64,000 nt of DNA, taken from NCBI GenBank assembly GCA_963737365.1, contig CAVTSD010000007.1:1116001-1180000 (forward strand), written 5' to 3'. The DNA is from Roseiarcus sp963737365. GTDB lineage: Bacteria > Pseudomonadota > Alphaproteobacteria > Rhizobiales > Beijerinckiaceae. The notes below the pieces were generated by a model. That model ran no database searches. It saw only the letters and a program-made list of their open reading frames with translations, and was not told the DNA's origin. Shown in pieces: positions 19,329 to 27,539 of this stretch; position 1 is the stretch's first letter; each line of letters opens with the position of its first letter. The translations under genes and the position numbers were made by a program.

Positions 19329-19685
19329 TCACTCTCCGTCCGGTTTCTTGGCTGCTTCCTGCTCCGTCTCGCCAGCGTGCTTCGCTTCCCAGATTGCGCG
19401 AAGCATGGTCTCAAGCGATTTGCCCTCGTCGGTGACTTCGATCTCCTGTCGGGGCTTCCCCCAGGCGCGATCGAGGATCATCGAAATTGCCATCAAACGG
19501 GTGGTCTCGCTTTTGCCGGTCCGCATGATCTCAACGGCGCGCTCGATCGCCTCGATTGAATGCAGGCGCGCGAGCTCTTGCATTTCGCGCCTGACCTCTG
19601 ACACTCCCCCTGGATTGCCAGAGAAACCGGGCGCGAACTTGCCGTTAAGGCGCCGAGGCGGGAGAACTTCGCCACTGATAGCCAT
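19329..19685 (-). CDS. DUF5681-like phage-associated protein
   Basis: This 118-residue protein from ATG 19685 (a TTG at 19721 is the alternative) has the N-terminal signature NGKFAPGFSGNPGG. It resembles the F.PGQSGNPGGRPKG opening of DUF5681 proteins, which often lie beside phage terminase genes. The rest is helical, with MAISMILDRAWGKPRQ, also typical of that group, and an acidic tail. It is convergent with the 301-residue gene. Confidence 0.6.
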   Translation of the reverse strand: MAISGEVLPPRRLNGKFAPGFSGNPGGVSEVRREMQELARLHSIEAIERAVEIMRTGKSETTRLMAISMILDRAWGKPRQEIEVTDEGKSLETMLRAIWEAKHAGETEQEAAKKPDGE

Positions 19686-19888
19686 CTGCTCTGAGGTACA
19701 TTTTCCGCGCGTTTCTATCAAGCATGGGTGTCTTGCATGACCGCCCTTCCGAAGATCGACGACGGTCAGCCGGCCAACGGCCTGCGCCGCTGAAAGGATG
19801 GCATCATCATCGGCGCAGTGCAGTCGTCTTCATAGCGTCGGTCGATGCTAATGATCGTCTGCATCGGCGAGGATAAGCGCCACTCAAA

Positions 19889-20089
19889 AGTCTCATCTCG
19901 GCCCTCCGTCTCACCGGCTTCCCCCTAGGAGGGGGAAAGCCGAGATGGCGAGACGGCGGAGGGTTTCGTGTCGGGTGCCGTCTCGGGTGAGATGCCCGGA
20001 TTTCCGGGCTTTTCCGGGTGTCTCGTTTCGCGCGTCGTCTCGCTAAGACTGGCGAGACGATTAGGGGGAGTCGTCTCGGGGGGCGAGAC
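19889..20089. other. GTCTC/GAGAC site cluster with hairpin: candidate replication origin
   Basis: Nine copies of GTCTC or its complement occur within 201 bp. They start at 19889, 19908, 19950, 19980, 20020, 20037, 20054, 20073 and 20085, several extended to CGTCTCG or CGAGACG. Inside is a strong hairpin (19915-19926 with 19930-19942, CGGCTT-CCCCCT / AGGGGG-AAAGCCG). The cluster directly follows the 3' end of the RepA-like gene. Iteron origins next to their initiator gene are known in satellites and plasmids; here the function is inferred. No protein-coding gene is convincing between 19722 and 20102. Confidence 0.5.
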
Positions 20090-20102
20090 AGCGGTTTCGG
20101 GG

Positions 20103-21230
20103 TCACGGCGGCGCTTCGAGCGCCTTAGCGCCGGCTGGCGTGAGAGTCCATTTGTCGAGCGTCTTTTTAACGAGCTTGCCCTCACTCGGAGTCGCGAGCC
20201 GGTGGAGGATGCGCTCGATCGATGACCTGTGAATTTTTGTTGCGGTCGACAGCGCGGTGAGGGAGGCGCCGGGCGCGGTGGCCATCGCCCTCAGAAGCGC
20301 CTGGTTTCTATTGACGGAGACGTTCTCGCGCTCCTCAGCGTCCTTTTCGGAGGCTGGCATTAGGACGGGCAACTGAACCTCGCGGCACTTCACGTCTTTG
20401 ACATCGGGGCTAGTCAGCAACTCGAACCGGAAAATCGCCGGCTCGAACTCGACGCCGCGCAACTTTCCCTGCCAGTGCAATTCTGTCACGCCGCCGGCTG
20501 CTTTGCGGGCCGTCAGGTTGCCGTCGACCTCGTTGAGGATCGCGCCGCCGCCATAGGGGACAATTTGATCCTCGGCCGAGTTCTTGGTCGGGTGAGCAGC
20601 GACGATGACCGACGGTAGGCCGGGTAGTCGGGTCAGGGGCCGCAGCCGGCGCATGAAGTTGCCGGCCTGGACGTTATTGTTGATGTCGTCGCCGTCGTAA
20701 TATGCGGCGAGCGTGTCGACTATGATGAGGGTGAACTCGCCATCGGCGGAATACGCCTTGAGCCTCGCCGCCAGAGTTTCCGGCTTGACGCGTTTGTCGA
20801 GGATGATGAGGTTGTCGGCGATCGCTCCGAGGTCGATGTTCAGAACAAACGCTGCGACCATGATGCGCATCCGGAGGTCGTCGGGGTTCTCTACGGCGAT
20901 GAATGCGACGCGGCCCTTGGTGACTTCCCGGCCGAGGATTTTGTCGCCTCTGCCGGTGGCGATTGCGAGCGCCATAGCGATGAGCAGGCCGGTCTTCCCG
21001 GCTCCCGTCCTCGCCGTCAGCGTGTACAGGCTCCCAGATCGGACGAAGGGCTCTACAGCGTAGGAAATCGGTACGTATTCGGCGCAAAACGCGTCGACAG
21101 TCTTGAACCTGGCCGGCTCTGCGCCCTCGTCCTTCACCTTTGCGGCATTACCGGTCGCGCGCGCCTGCCGGGGACGATTAGCGCCATTGGGCCTGTAGGG
21201 CTCTGTCGTGCACTCCACGTCTTCGGTCAT
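20103..21230 (-). CDS. RepA-like replicative helicase/AAA ATPase
   Basis: This 375-residue RecA-fold ATPase starts at ATG 21230. The Walker A motif is ARTGAGKT (residues about 73-80). The Walker B motif is FTLIIVDTLAAYY (near residue 170), followed by VIVAAHPTKNS, a RepA/RegA-type sensor segment. The C-terminal part has a winged-helix-like segment (ALSTATKIHRSSIERILHRL) that could bind DNA. The layout matches RSF1010 RepA-type hexameric helicases carried by plasmids and integrative elements. It lies downstream of the AlpA-like gene in the same direction, next to the candidate iterons, and is the likely replication ATPase of the element. Confidence 0.75.
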   Translation of the reverse strand: MTEDVECTTEPYRPNGANRPRQARATGNAAKVKDEGAEPARFKTVDAFCAEYVPISYAVEPFVRSGSLYTLTARTGAGKTGLLIAMALAIATGRGDKILGREVTKGRVAFIAVENPDDLRMRIMVAAFVLNIDLGAIADNLIILDKRVKPETLAARLKAYSADGEFTLIIVDTLAAYYDGDDINNNVQAGNFMRRLRPLTRLPGLPSVIVAAHPTKNSAEDQIVPYGGGAILNEVDGNLTARKAAGGVTELHWQGKLRGVEFEPAIFRFELLTSPDVKDVKCREVQLPVLMPASEKDAEERENVSVNRNQALLRAMATAPGASLTALSTATKIHRSSIERILHRLATPSEGKLVKKTLDKWTLTPAGAKALEAPP

Positions 21231-21358
21231 TGTGTGCGCCCGAGTCCGCCCAGCGTAGTATTCGGGAGATCGAGCGGCCGGGAAGCTTGGTCAATCTGAG
21301 GGTCGCGCGCCGAATCAATCGGGGGCGCGATTCTCGCGCTTCCTGAGGGGCGCATCGG

Positions 21359-21565
21359 TCACGCTGCCTTCCCATCTTGCCAGCCGGGTGGAACGACGCG
21401 GCGCGCGGCGATCCATGCGTCGCCGTCGTCTTCGTCGATCCCGACAGCGCGAGCGCCGAGCCTGACGAGAGGCGGCCCTTCGCCGACGCTGATCAGTCGT
21501 TCGAGATGTCGAACCGAACGACCGATGCGTTCGGCGAACTGTCTTTTCGTGAGAATTTTCTTCAT
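21359..21565 (-). CDS. AlpA/MerR-type excisionase-like regulator
   Basis: This 68-residue winged-helix protein reads KRQFAERIGRSVRHLERLIS, then GPPLVRLGARAVGIDEDDGDAWI, the usual AlpA/phage-type pattern. A good ribosome site AAGGAG sits 7 nt before the ATG. AlpA proteins activate or accompany integrase in prophages and satellites. It lies between the integrase group and the RepA-like gene. Confidence 0.8.
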   Translation of the reverse strand: MKKILTKRQFAERIGRSVRHLERLISVGEGPPLVRLGARAVGIDEDDGDAWIAARRVVPPGWQDGKAA

Positions 21566-21634
21566 CTGGCGACTCCTTGATTTGGATGTCGCCTCGGTGC
21601 GCTAGGTCGTTCTCATAAATAAAGGCAATTTTTC

Positions 21635-21820
21635 TCATGATTTTATGAGAAGTGGACCAAGAACATCGAGAACAGTCTCGAAGATCTTGCGCTCTGCCTC
21701 GCTTTCGCCATCCATCGCCGCGTTAAGCGTCGCTTTGATCGTCTCCGGGGTTTCTCCCGCGTTGTAGCGTCGTACGCAGTAGGCTGCGATGACTATTTGC
21801 CCCGGCGTCAACTTGGACAA
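21635..21820 (-). CDS. Small element protein of unknown function
   Basis: This 61-residue helical protein (MSKLTPGQIVIAAYCVRRYN at the start) overlaps the end of the upstream 142-residue gene by 13 bp, implying coupled translation. No motif is recognised. It is not homologous to any neighbour that I can see. Confidence 0.5.
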   Translation of the reverse strand: MSKLTPGQIVIAAYCVRRYNAGETPETIKATLNAAMDGESEAERKIFETVLDVLGPLLIKS

Positions 21821-22236
21821 GTCATTTTGAATTTGGGGGCGCGCTTCCCGGCGCTCCTTTTTTCTTCTCGAGTCAATACAGGTGAGCCCTTTAGCAGCTC
21901 AGCTTCCGCGCGAGCGACCGCGCGAGCCACGGCTGCCCTATCGCCGCGCCTTTCCGGACGTTCGCGGGTTTGATGCGCCAGTAAAAACGCGAGCAAACGA
22001 TAATAGGGAGGAACCTTTTTCTGTGGTGCCCCCGGCTTCCGTTTCGGCGGCTGCGGAAGCTCCTCACCCAAAGCGATCGAATAAGCCTCACGTTTAAGAT
22101 CATGCCTCGCGCACAGGGCGAGCAGCTTTTCGATGATCTCGACCGCTTCGACCAAGGGGTCGCAAGAGCCGACGAGAGTTTCCTTGTCATCCACGTCGGG
22201 AGTCCTCGCGAGCGCCTTTGGCGGACGGGGAAGCAA
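21808..22236 (-). CDS. Basic protein of unknown function
   Basis: This is up to 142 residues from TTG 22236; an internal GTG at 22197 is an alternative start. It is helical with a Lys/Pro-rich central linker (PQPPKRKPGAPQKKVPPYYR) and an Arg-rich second half. Such short basic proteins are common beside replication genes of elements. It is the first gene downstream of the integrase, with a 288-bp gap (22237-22524) that holds no clear gene. Confidence 0.5.
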   Translation of the reverse strand: MLPRPPKALARTPDVDDKETLVGSCDPLVEAVEIIEKLLALCARHDLKREAYSIALGEELPQPPKRKPGAPQKKVPPYYRLLAFLLAHQTRERPERRGDRAAVARAVARAEAELLKGSPVLTREEKRSAGKRAPKFKMTCPS

Positions 22237-22524
22237 GCGGGCTTATCCCATCTTTCGGCTCTGCCTATCTCCGCGCTCCCTTGACGACTACAGACAAATT
22301 CCGTCGCCTCAAGTCGCTACTGAGGGTAGGGATAAACTAGGCAGCTTAAGAGGGGGAGAAAAAAATCAGGGACCGCCCTCTATGCCTGATCGTGGTGCGT
22401 CCTCGGAGTCCCGTGGGGGTCTGCCCCCCAACTCGACGCCGAGGCGGCAAGCTTGCCGGTAAGCATGCTTTTTCGATTTCGCACATCTGATGTATGCCTT
22501 CGCGTGCCGACGCTGGCCGGCGTC

Positions 22525-23760
22525 CTAACCGTTCCGCCGCAACGGCGTGACGTTCCTGCCCGACTCGCGCCCCTCGACGATGGCCTCTACGTGCGCTCCC
22601 CATGCGTTCAGGGCTGCTCGCTTCTCGTCGGTCCATTCATGGCGTTGATATACGCCGACGATGCCGGCACGGCTCCCGGAGACATGGTTGAGCACGGCCT
22701 CGGTCACCTCGAGCCGAACACCAAGCTTTTGCAGTCCCGTCGCCATCGTTCGGCGAAGATCGTGAAGGCGCCAGACCTTAACGCCGCTGTCCTTGTCGAG
22801 CAACTCCTTGGCTTTGCTGAACCCTTTGAAGGGTCCGCGCAGGCCAGGGAACACAAGCTCCGGCTCGTCGGCGGCGGCGTCTCGCTGAATTCGGGGCGCC
22901 GGTCCCAAGGTTGCCTGCGCCTGCCTCGACAATGGCACGATGTGAGCAACACCGTTCTTCGCTCGGCTCGCCGGAATGGTCCAAGTCGAGACGTCCGGCG
23001 CGATCTCATCCCAAGTTATAGCGGTCACTTCCTCGCGCCGCTGGCCTGTCAGCATCAGCATTCGAACGATAGCGTTGTAGGCGCTCGGGTCCTTGGTCGC
23101 GACCCAAATCGCAACAAGTTCCTCGTCCGACAGCACCCGCTCGCGTGAGGCCACCGCGGCCAACTTGATCCCGGCAAATGGGTTTTCGACGAGCAAGTCT
23201 TTGCCGATCGCCCATCCGTAACAAGCACGGCCGTAGGCACCTGTCAGCCGAGCGGTAGCCTTCTTGCCCTCGTCGACGAAGGCGTTGAGGGTCGCTTTGA
23301 CAGCCTTAGGCGTTAGGTTCGCCGCCGGCGACGTCAGATGCCTCTTAAAGGCGAAGCGGACTGCACGGGTCGCCTCGGCGGCGTAGCCGGACCGTTTGCC
23401 GGCGAGATGTCCGGCTTCCCACCGATCGATCAGAACGCCAAGAGTCAGTTCCTCGGCCTCGGCCTTGTCCTTAGCCTCGCGAAACGCCCGCTTTCGCTCC
23501 GCGGCCGGGTCACGTCCTTTTGCCACGTCGCCCAGGATCGCCTGCACTGCGCCTCGAGCCGCCGCGAGCGATATCGCCGAGCATGAGCCAATGGGAATGC
23601 GGCACTTTGAACCAGCTTTGGTGTATTGCGCTAGATACGTCTTCCCGCCGCCTTTTGTGACGCGAACGCCAAGGCCGCGCTGTTCGTCGTCGAAGACCAA
23701 GGCGTCCTTTTTTCCCGCCGGGCATTCAAGATCATCGATCCTGCGCTGAGTGAGCTTCAT
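22525..23760 (-). CDS. int: Tyrosine integrase, P4 family
   Basis: This is an intact 411-residue site-specific recombinase. The N-terminal arm-binding domain (DUF4102-like, LVFDDEQRGLGVRVTKGGGK) is followed by a core-binding domain (residues about 105-195) and the catalytic domain. Catalytic residues are visible: R241 in TGQRREEV, H333 and R336 in HDLRR, H359 in LNHVSG and nucleophile Y371 in GVYQRH. It is adjacent to the displaced tRNA-Arg end at 23930, consistent with it having catalysed insertion at 1198-1243. ATG 23760 begins MKLTQRRIDDL, a common start in this family. Confidence 0.95.
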   Translation of the reverse strand: MKLTQRRIDDLECPAGKKDALVFDDEQRGLGVRVTKGGGKTYLAQYTKAGSKCRIPIGSCSAISLAAARGAVQAILGDVAKGRDPAAERKRAFREAKDKAEAEELTLGVLIDRWEAGHLAGKRSGYAAEATRAVRFAFKRHLTSPAANLTPKAVKATLNAFVDEGKKATARLTGAYGRACYGWAIGKDLLVENPFAGIKLAAVASRERVLSDEELVAIWVATKDPSAYNAIVRMLMLTGQRREEVTAITWDEIAPDVSTWTIPASRAKNGVAHIVPLSRQAQATLGPAPRIQRDAAADEPELVFPGLRGPFKGFSKAKELLDKDSGVKVWRLHDLRRTMATGLQKLGVRLEVTEAVLNHVSGSRAGIVGVYQRHEWTDEKRAALNAWGAHVEAIVEGRESGRNVTPLRRNG

Positions 23761-23929
23761 GTTCAGATCCGAACCGGGTCCGCGGACCTCTCGCGGACCC
23801 CGCTAGCGGACCTTTTGAGACATCTTGTGTCGCCTCAAGTCAGCAGCTATCGCATAAACGTAAGGGAATGCAACGAGTTTTGTCGGATCCGCACATCAAC
23901 CGCCGCGTTGTGTCGGGATAAATGCACTT

Positions 23930-23975
23930 ACTACGAATTTGGGGGTCAGGAGTTCGAATCTCTTCGGGCGCGCCA
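23930..23975 (+). repeat. attR: displaced tRNA-Arg 3' end
   Basis: This 46-bp copy of the tRNA-Arg 3' half (two mismatches) includes the CCA end. No acceptor 5' arm or D-arm precedes it, so it is not a functional tRNA. It marks the right end of the integrated element. Confidence 0.9.
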
Positions 23976-24328
23976 TTCTTAATCTAACATGAGATGGGTC
24001 TCGGGTCCTGGACACTGGTTGGTCATCTCGTTCATGTTACGCCGCGAAAACCCGCAGTCGGCTTAGGCGAGAAGCGAACCTTTACGCCCATGATTTCTGC
24101 ACCGCATGAGGTCGTTGATGTCCTTGCGATGCGAAATTCTTGAATTTGCACCGTCAGAATAACGCGGCCTGCTGCCTTGCGAACCGGTCGGCGGGAGATG
24201 CTGGCCGTTTTTGGGCCGGCCAGCCCACTTGACTATGAGCAAAAATGGCTCGATGTTTCAATGGCCAGCGCCCTTGATTTTATCACACATAACGCAGCAC
24301 AAGGCGCTTGGTCATGAGGGAGGGGAAA
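23976..24328. other. Intergenic, no gene seen; one hairpin
   Basis: No convincing reading frame was found between attR and the secreted Cys-rich gene. A hairpin GCTGGCCG/CGGCCAGC (24200-24207/24217-24224) is present without a trailing T-run. Confidence 0.5.
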
Positions 24329-24580
24329 GTGCGCCTAGCAACGACCTTATTTTTTCCTCTATTGCTTGTTTTGACGACCGGACTGTGCCTGGCGGCGGAT
24401 TTGCCAGTGCATAGTACGAATAGCAAAGGTAAAAATACAACATTCAGACAACGCCCGTTAACGGCGCAATGCACTTGCAATGTTACGGGTTGTCAGCAAC
24501 AGGGTTTCGACGGCTGCTGTCCGACCACGACGGGCGGGTTTTGCGCATCTGGCAGCTTCCCCTGTCCTGAGTGCCCTTGA
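24329..24580 (+). CDS. Small secreted cysteine-rich protein
   Basis: This 83-residue protein is called from GTG 24329 because GGGAGGGG sits just upstream; ATG 24314 and TTG 24308 are alternatives. A clear signal peptide (TLFFPLLLVLTTGLCLAA) is followed by a short mature chain with eight cysteines clustered in the last 37 residues (CTCNVTGCQQQGFDGCC and CASGSFPCPEC). The spacing suggests disulfides or metal binding in the periplasm or outside the cell. No family is recognised. Composition is more AT-rich than the surroundings, as in the next gene. Confidence 0.6.
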   Translation: MRLATTLFFPLLLVLTTGLCLAADLPVHSTNSKGKNTTFRQRPLTAQCTCNVTGCQQQGFDGCCPTTTGGFCASGSFPCPECP

Positions 24581-24771
24581 GAAGCGGTCGAACCGAAACC
24601 CATTGCGTCAGCTTGCGGTAGCAGCGCTGGGCTACCGTACGTTACGCCCAGTGTTTGTCCGGCGCTATTGTCTTCTGGCCAGAGGAAGGGCGTCGGTGCA
24701 TGCAAAGAGAACGTGGAATGTACTGCTGATTGAGATTTATAAGACACAATTACAACTTTTGGAGAATCGCC

Positions 24772-25509
24772 GTGGAAGATTCCAAGAAGCTTATTGGAGA
24801 AAGCGAACTAAGCAAATTGCTTGCTGACGTACCTAATAGTGAACCTCGGGGAAGTTGGCCTTATGACAGTGGATATGTCGACTACGACACTCTTAGTAGG
24901 GTCGGAGATTTATTGCGTGGACGGTTTGCCTCGACGTTTTATGAAGCGTGCAAAGATTTAAAAGACTATACGACGATGCCGAACGAAAAATATTGGCAGA
25001 CCCCCGTCCAAGGTCAGCAATGCCCCGGCACGGGTAAGCTCGTACTGCATGCGGTTTTAAAGAGGCAGCTGTTTCGCGGAAGTGCCTCGATACATCACAA
25101 AAATTTTGAAACTGAATCAAAGGATGTTGATTTAAAGATTTACGCTTTTAATCCGGACCCATGGAACACTGGACAGGGAGTAATTTTCTCGAACATGCGT
25201 GTAACGCTGATCCACGATACTGAACATAGGGGGCGTCACGCAATATCTGTACGGTTAAGTTTTCATCAATACAATAAGAGCGAAAATAACAAAGGTGATC
25301 ATGAGGCTACATTAACATTATCTCTGTTAGGGGATAGTAATAACATACTTGTAGTAGTCTTTGGCGGAAATAATATTGTGAGGGACAGTTGTAGAGATCA
25401 AGGAGATCAGTTGTTTGGCCCAACCGATATTCAGGACGATATTTGGGACTTAATATCTGGTGCTAGATTAACTTATTCATCGCATTGGGATTACGAGGGA
25501 GCTTGCTAG
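24772..25509 (+). CDS. Orphan AT-rich protein of unknown function
   Basis: This 245-residue protein starts at GTG 24772 with GGAG 8 nt upstream; TTG- or ATG-type starts further up (24730) lack such a site. It is soluble and mixed alpha/beta, with beta-strand-rich stretches (HAISVRLSFHQYN, ATLTLSLLGDSNNILVVVFGG). Codon and base usage is visibly AT-richer than the flanking GC-rich genes, suggesting recent transfer. There is no signal peptide and no recognised domain. Confidence 0.65.
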   Translation: MEDSKKLIGESELSKLLADVPNSEPRGSWPYDSGYVDYDTLSRVGDLLRGRFASTFYEACKDLKDYTTMPNEKYWQTPVQGQQCPGTGKLVLHAVLKRQLFRGSASIHHKNFETESKDVDLKIYAFNPDPWNTGQGVIFSNMRVTLIHDTEHRGRHAISVRLSFHQYNKSENNKGDHEATLTLSLLGDSNNILVVVFGGNNIVRDSCRDQGDQLFGPTDIQDDIWDLISGARLTYSSHWDYEGAC

Positions 25510-26345
25510 CTGACGTTCAGCCTTCCTTTTGATCGAGGCGGCACGACGCCGTTTCGCGGCGAGAAGGTCACTTACTGGGACGGCGGATCGCGCACGCCGC
25601 GGCCCGTCTGGGGCGCGACACCCATTCTTTGCCGCTTAGGGAGAATACAAACGCTGCTGCGTTTGACCTGCACCTGAACTTTCATCCAGCGGCGCTTAGA
25701 GCCTCGGCAGGCGTCCATTGCCATCCGCTTTCGGCCAGTTTCTGCCAGTTCCATCCGCGCAGGCACCGGTCCCGTGTTTCGCAACTGCCGCAGTGCTTCG
25801 CTCAATGCGCAAAATTATTTCGCGCAAACAATGACATAAGAGTGCCCAGTTTCATCCTGTCGGGCGCGCCAAAACCTTCACCATGCAGGATGAAACTGGG
25901 CACTGCCGTGAGGGGTTGACCTGCGAGAACCGAACACCGAACCCGCTCATCGGTTGAATATCGCCAGTGTATCCGACGATGCTGTCCAGCCTCTCCCAAC
26001 ATCGTCGACACGGAGCCAAGTATCCCACTGATGGTTGGCCGAAGGCTTGGCCCTGATCCCCGGTGACTATTTCATTTTCGAGACAGTGGACGACAGTCAT
26101 CAAGACTTGATCTTACAAGTTTTGAGGTGACCGCGATCGATCCAAGAGTGCGGCTGGGAAGTCGCCCCGTATCGATCACAAGGGTCGAATGATGCGAGCC
26201 GCACCTTGGGGGACGCTCCATGGTCCGACATGAGGTTCGCGTCCGTTGCATCCTCCTAGAAGGCGGTTGACGTTGCTTTTGTCCAAAAACGGTTTATCCT
26301 CAAAGGGGACTCGCTGTTTAAACTTGCCGTTTATGTGAACGACTA
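25510..26345. other. Non-coding or degenerate stretch
   Basis: A minus-strand fragment around 25660-25800 reads KHCGSCETRDRCLRGWNWQK but has no start and several stops, so it is probably a gene relic. The inverted repeat at 25841-25904 lies here. Nothing else is supported. Confidence 0.4.
25827..25904. repeat. Dispersed inverted-repeat element, copy 1 (complete)
   Basis: A perfect 19-bp inverted repeat AGTGCCCAGTTTCATCCTG (25841-25859) / CAGGATGAAACTGGGCACT (25886-25904) encloses 26 bp that begin TCGGGCGCGCCA. The left 44 bp recur at 38781 and 47833. It could be a MITE, a small IS relic or a folded intergenic repeat. Confidence 0.8.
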
Positions 26346-27486
26346 TTGTTCGCTGATTTATTGAGACGAAAAATGGCAGCCAGTGAAATATTGGCGCTGA
26401 GGCGTCCGCTAATGCCCTTGCGAACGCAACCCGCTGTTTGGGCGATTGCATTGTCGGTTGGCGCGGGTGCCGCGTACCTCGGCTGCTTCCTCGAGGTTGT
26501 GTTCCTGTCTTCGTCGTGGGCGAGGATCTTGTGCTCGGCCGCGCTCGGCCCACTCATTGCCCTGCAGTTCCGCCTCGCCCATGACGCGGGGCACGAGTGT
26601 CACTTCCTGTCGCAGCGGCTAAATCGTCTGGTAGGCAGGGCGCACATTCTTCCGAGTTACCATTCGTTTAGTTGTTGGATATACTTTCACAACTACAGAC
26701 ATCACGCCTTCACGAACCTTAAAGGAGCCGATTATATTTGGGTTCCTCTTACCAAGGAAGAATACGACTCCTTGAGCCCATTACAAAAATTATTGGAGCG
26801 ATCATACAGAACGATGAGCGGGGTTGGTTTGTACTACTTTTATGAAATTTGGTGGAAGAAGATGTTGTTTCCTCCAAATCAGTCAGTCAAAAGACTCTCG
26901 CAGTGACTATTATCTCGATTTTATAATCATAGTTCTATTCTTGTCTGCACAGTTGTGTTTAATTAGTTATGCTGCACACGATGAATTTGGGTATTTATAC
27001 TTACTAATGCTGGCAATCGTATTGCCATTTTTCGTGTTTAACTGGATGGTCGGCTTCGTTAGCTTCTTCAATCACACTCATCCCGGTGCGCCTTGGTTCA
27101 GGACCAAGGACGAATGGTCCTTTTATATCGGACAAGTGTGCTGCACCATCCATATGAAGGTTCCGAGATGGATGGTGTTTTTCGTAACCGATCTTGAGCT
27201 GCACGGGGCGCACCATGTGGACCCGCGCATTCCAATTTGGAAGCTGACCCCGGCGGAGCAAGAGATCGTCCAGCGCGCTCAAAACGACATTGTCGCAGAC
27301 AGCTGGACCCTCGAGAAATGCCGAGAGATTATGCGCCGGTGCAAACTATACGACTACGAGGCGTTCCGGTGGCTTGATTTTGACGGTCAGTCGTCTACGG
27401 AGGTTGTCCAAGTCGACGATATTACTGGTTGGCGACCAAGCGGCGTCGCCGCGAAGGAGGGCCTGTCGGTTCGACAGTTTTATTGA
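26346..27486 (+). pseudogene. Membrane fatty-acid desaturase, one frameshift
   Basis: Two frames together give about 380 residues. The first (26346 to about 26890) contains hydrophobic segments and histidine boxes HDAGHE and HNYRHH. The second (about 26890 to 27486) continues with two membrane segments and the third box HGAHH. This three-box pattern is typical of di-iron acyl-lipid or acyl-CoA desaturases. The break is near the AAAAG run at 26887-26892. A single-base change restores the frame, so this may be a recent loss or a base-call error. It is followed closely by an IS256 insertion and a second desaturase-type gene in the same direction. Confidence 0.8.
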
Positions 27487-27539
27487 AACGGGGCATCTGA
27501 TGGTTGAGGTAAAGCCTCACTTTATGCAATCGACGTGCG

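Larger units (their letters stand above)
1198..23975. mobile_element. Integrated tRNA-Arg element, phage-satellite-like, with defence cargo
   Basis: The element is bounded by the two tRNA-Arg 3'-end repeats. A P4-type tyrosine integrase lies just inside the right end. Internal genes are an AlpA-like regulator, a RepA-like ATPase with an iteron-like site cluster at its 3' end, a DUF5681-like protein and a terminase-small-like protein. The cargo is an XRE/methyltransferase/helicase/GIY-YIG operon, a STAND nuclease remnant, a PEP-CTERM protein and unknown genes. No capsid, portal, tail, relaxase or conjugation genes were seen. That set suggests a satellite that is packaged or mobilised by a helper phage. 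Boundaries are seen directly; the satellite classification is inference. Confidence 0.8.

Noticed and set aside
19807..20106. Minus-strand Arg/Pro-rich 99-codon frame
   Set aside because: It lies over the hairpin and GTCTC cluster, is low complexity and has no ribosome site.
23930..23975. Second tRNA-Arg gene
   Set aside because: Only the 3' half is present; no 5' acceptor or D-arm precedes it, so it is an att remnant.
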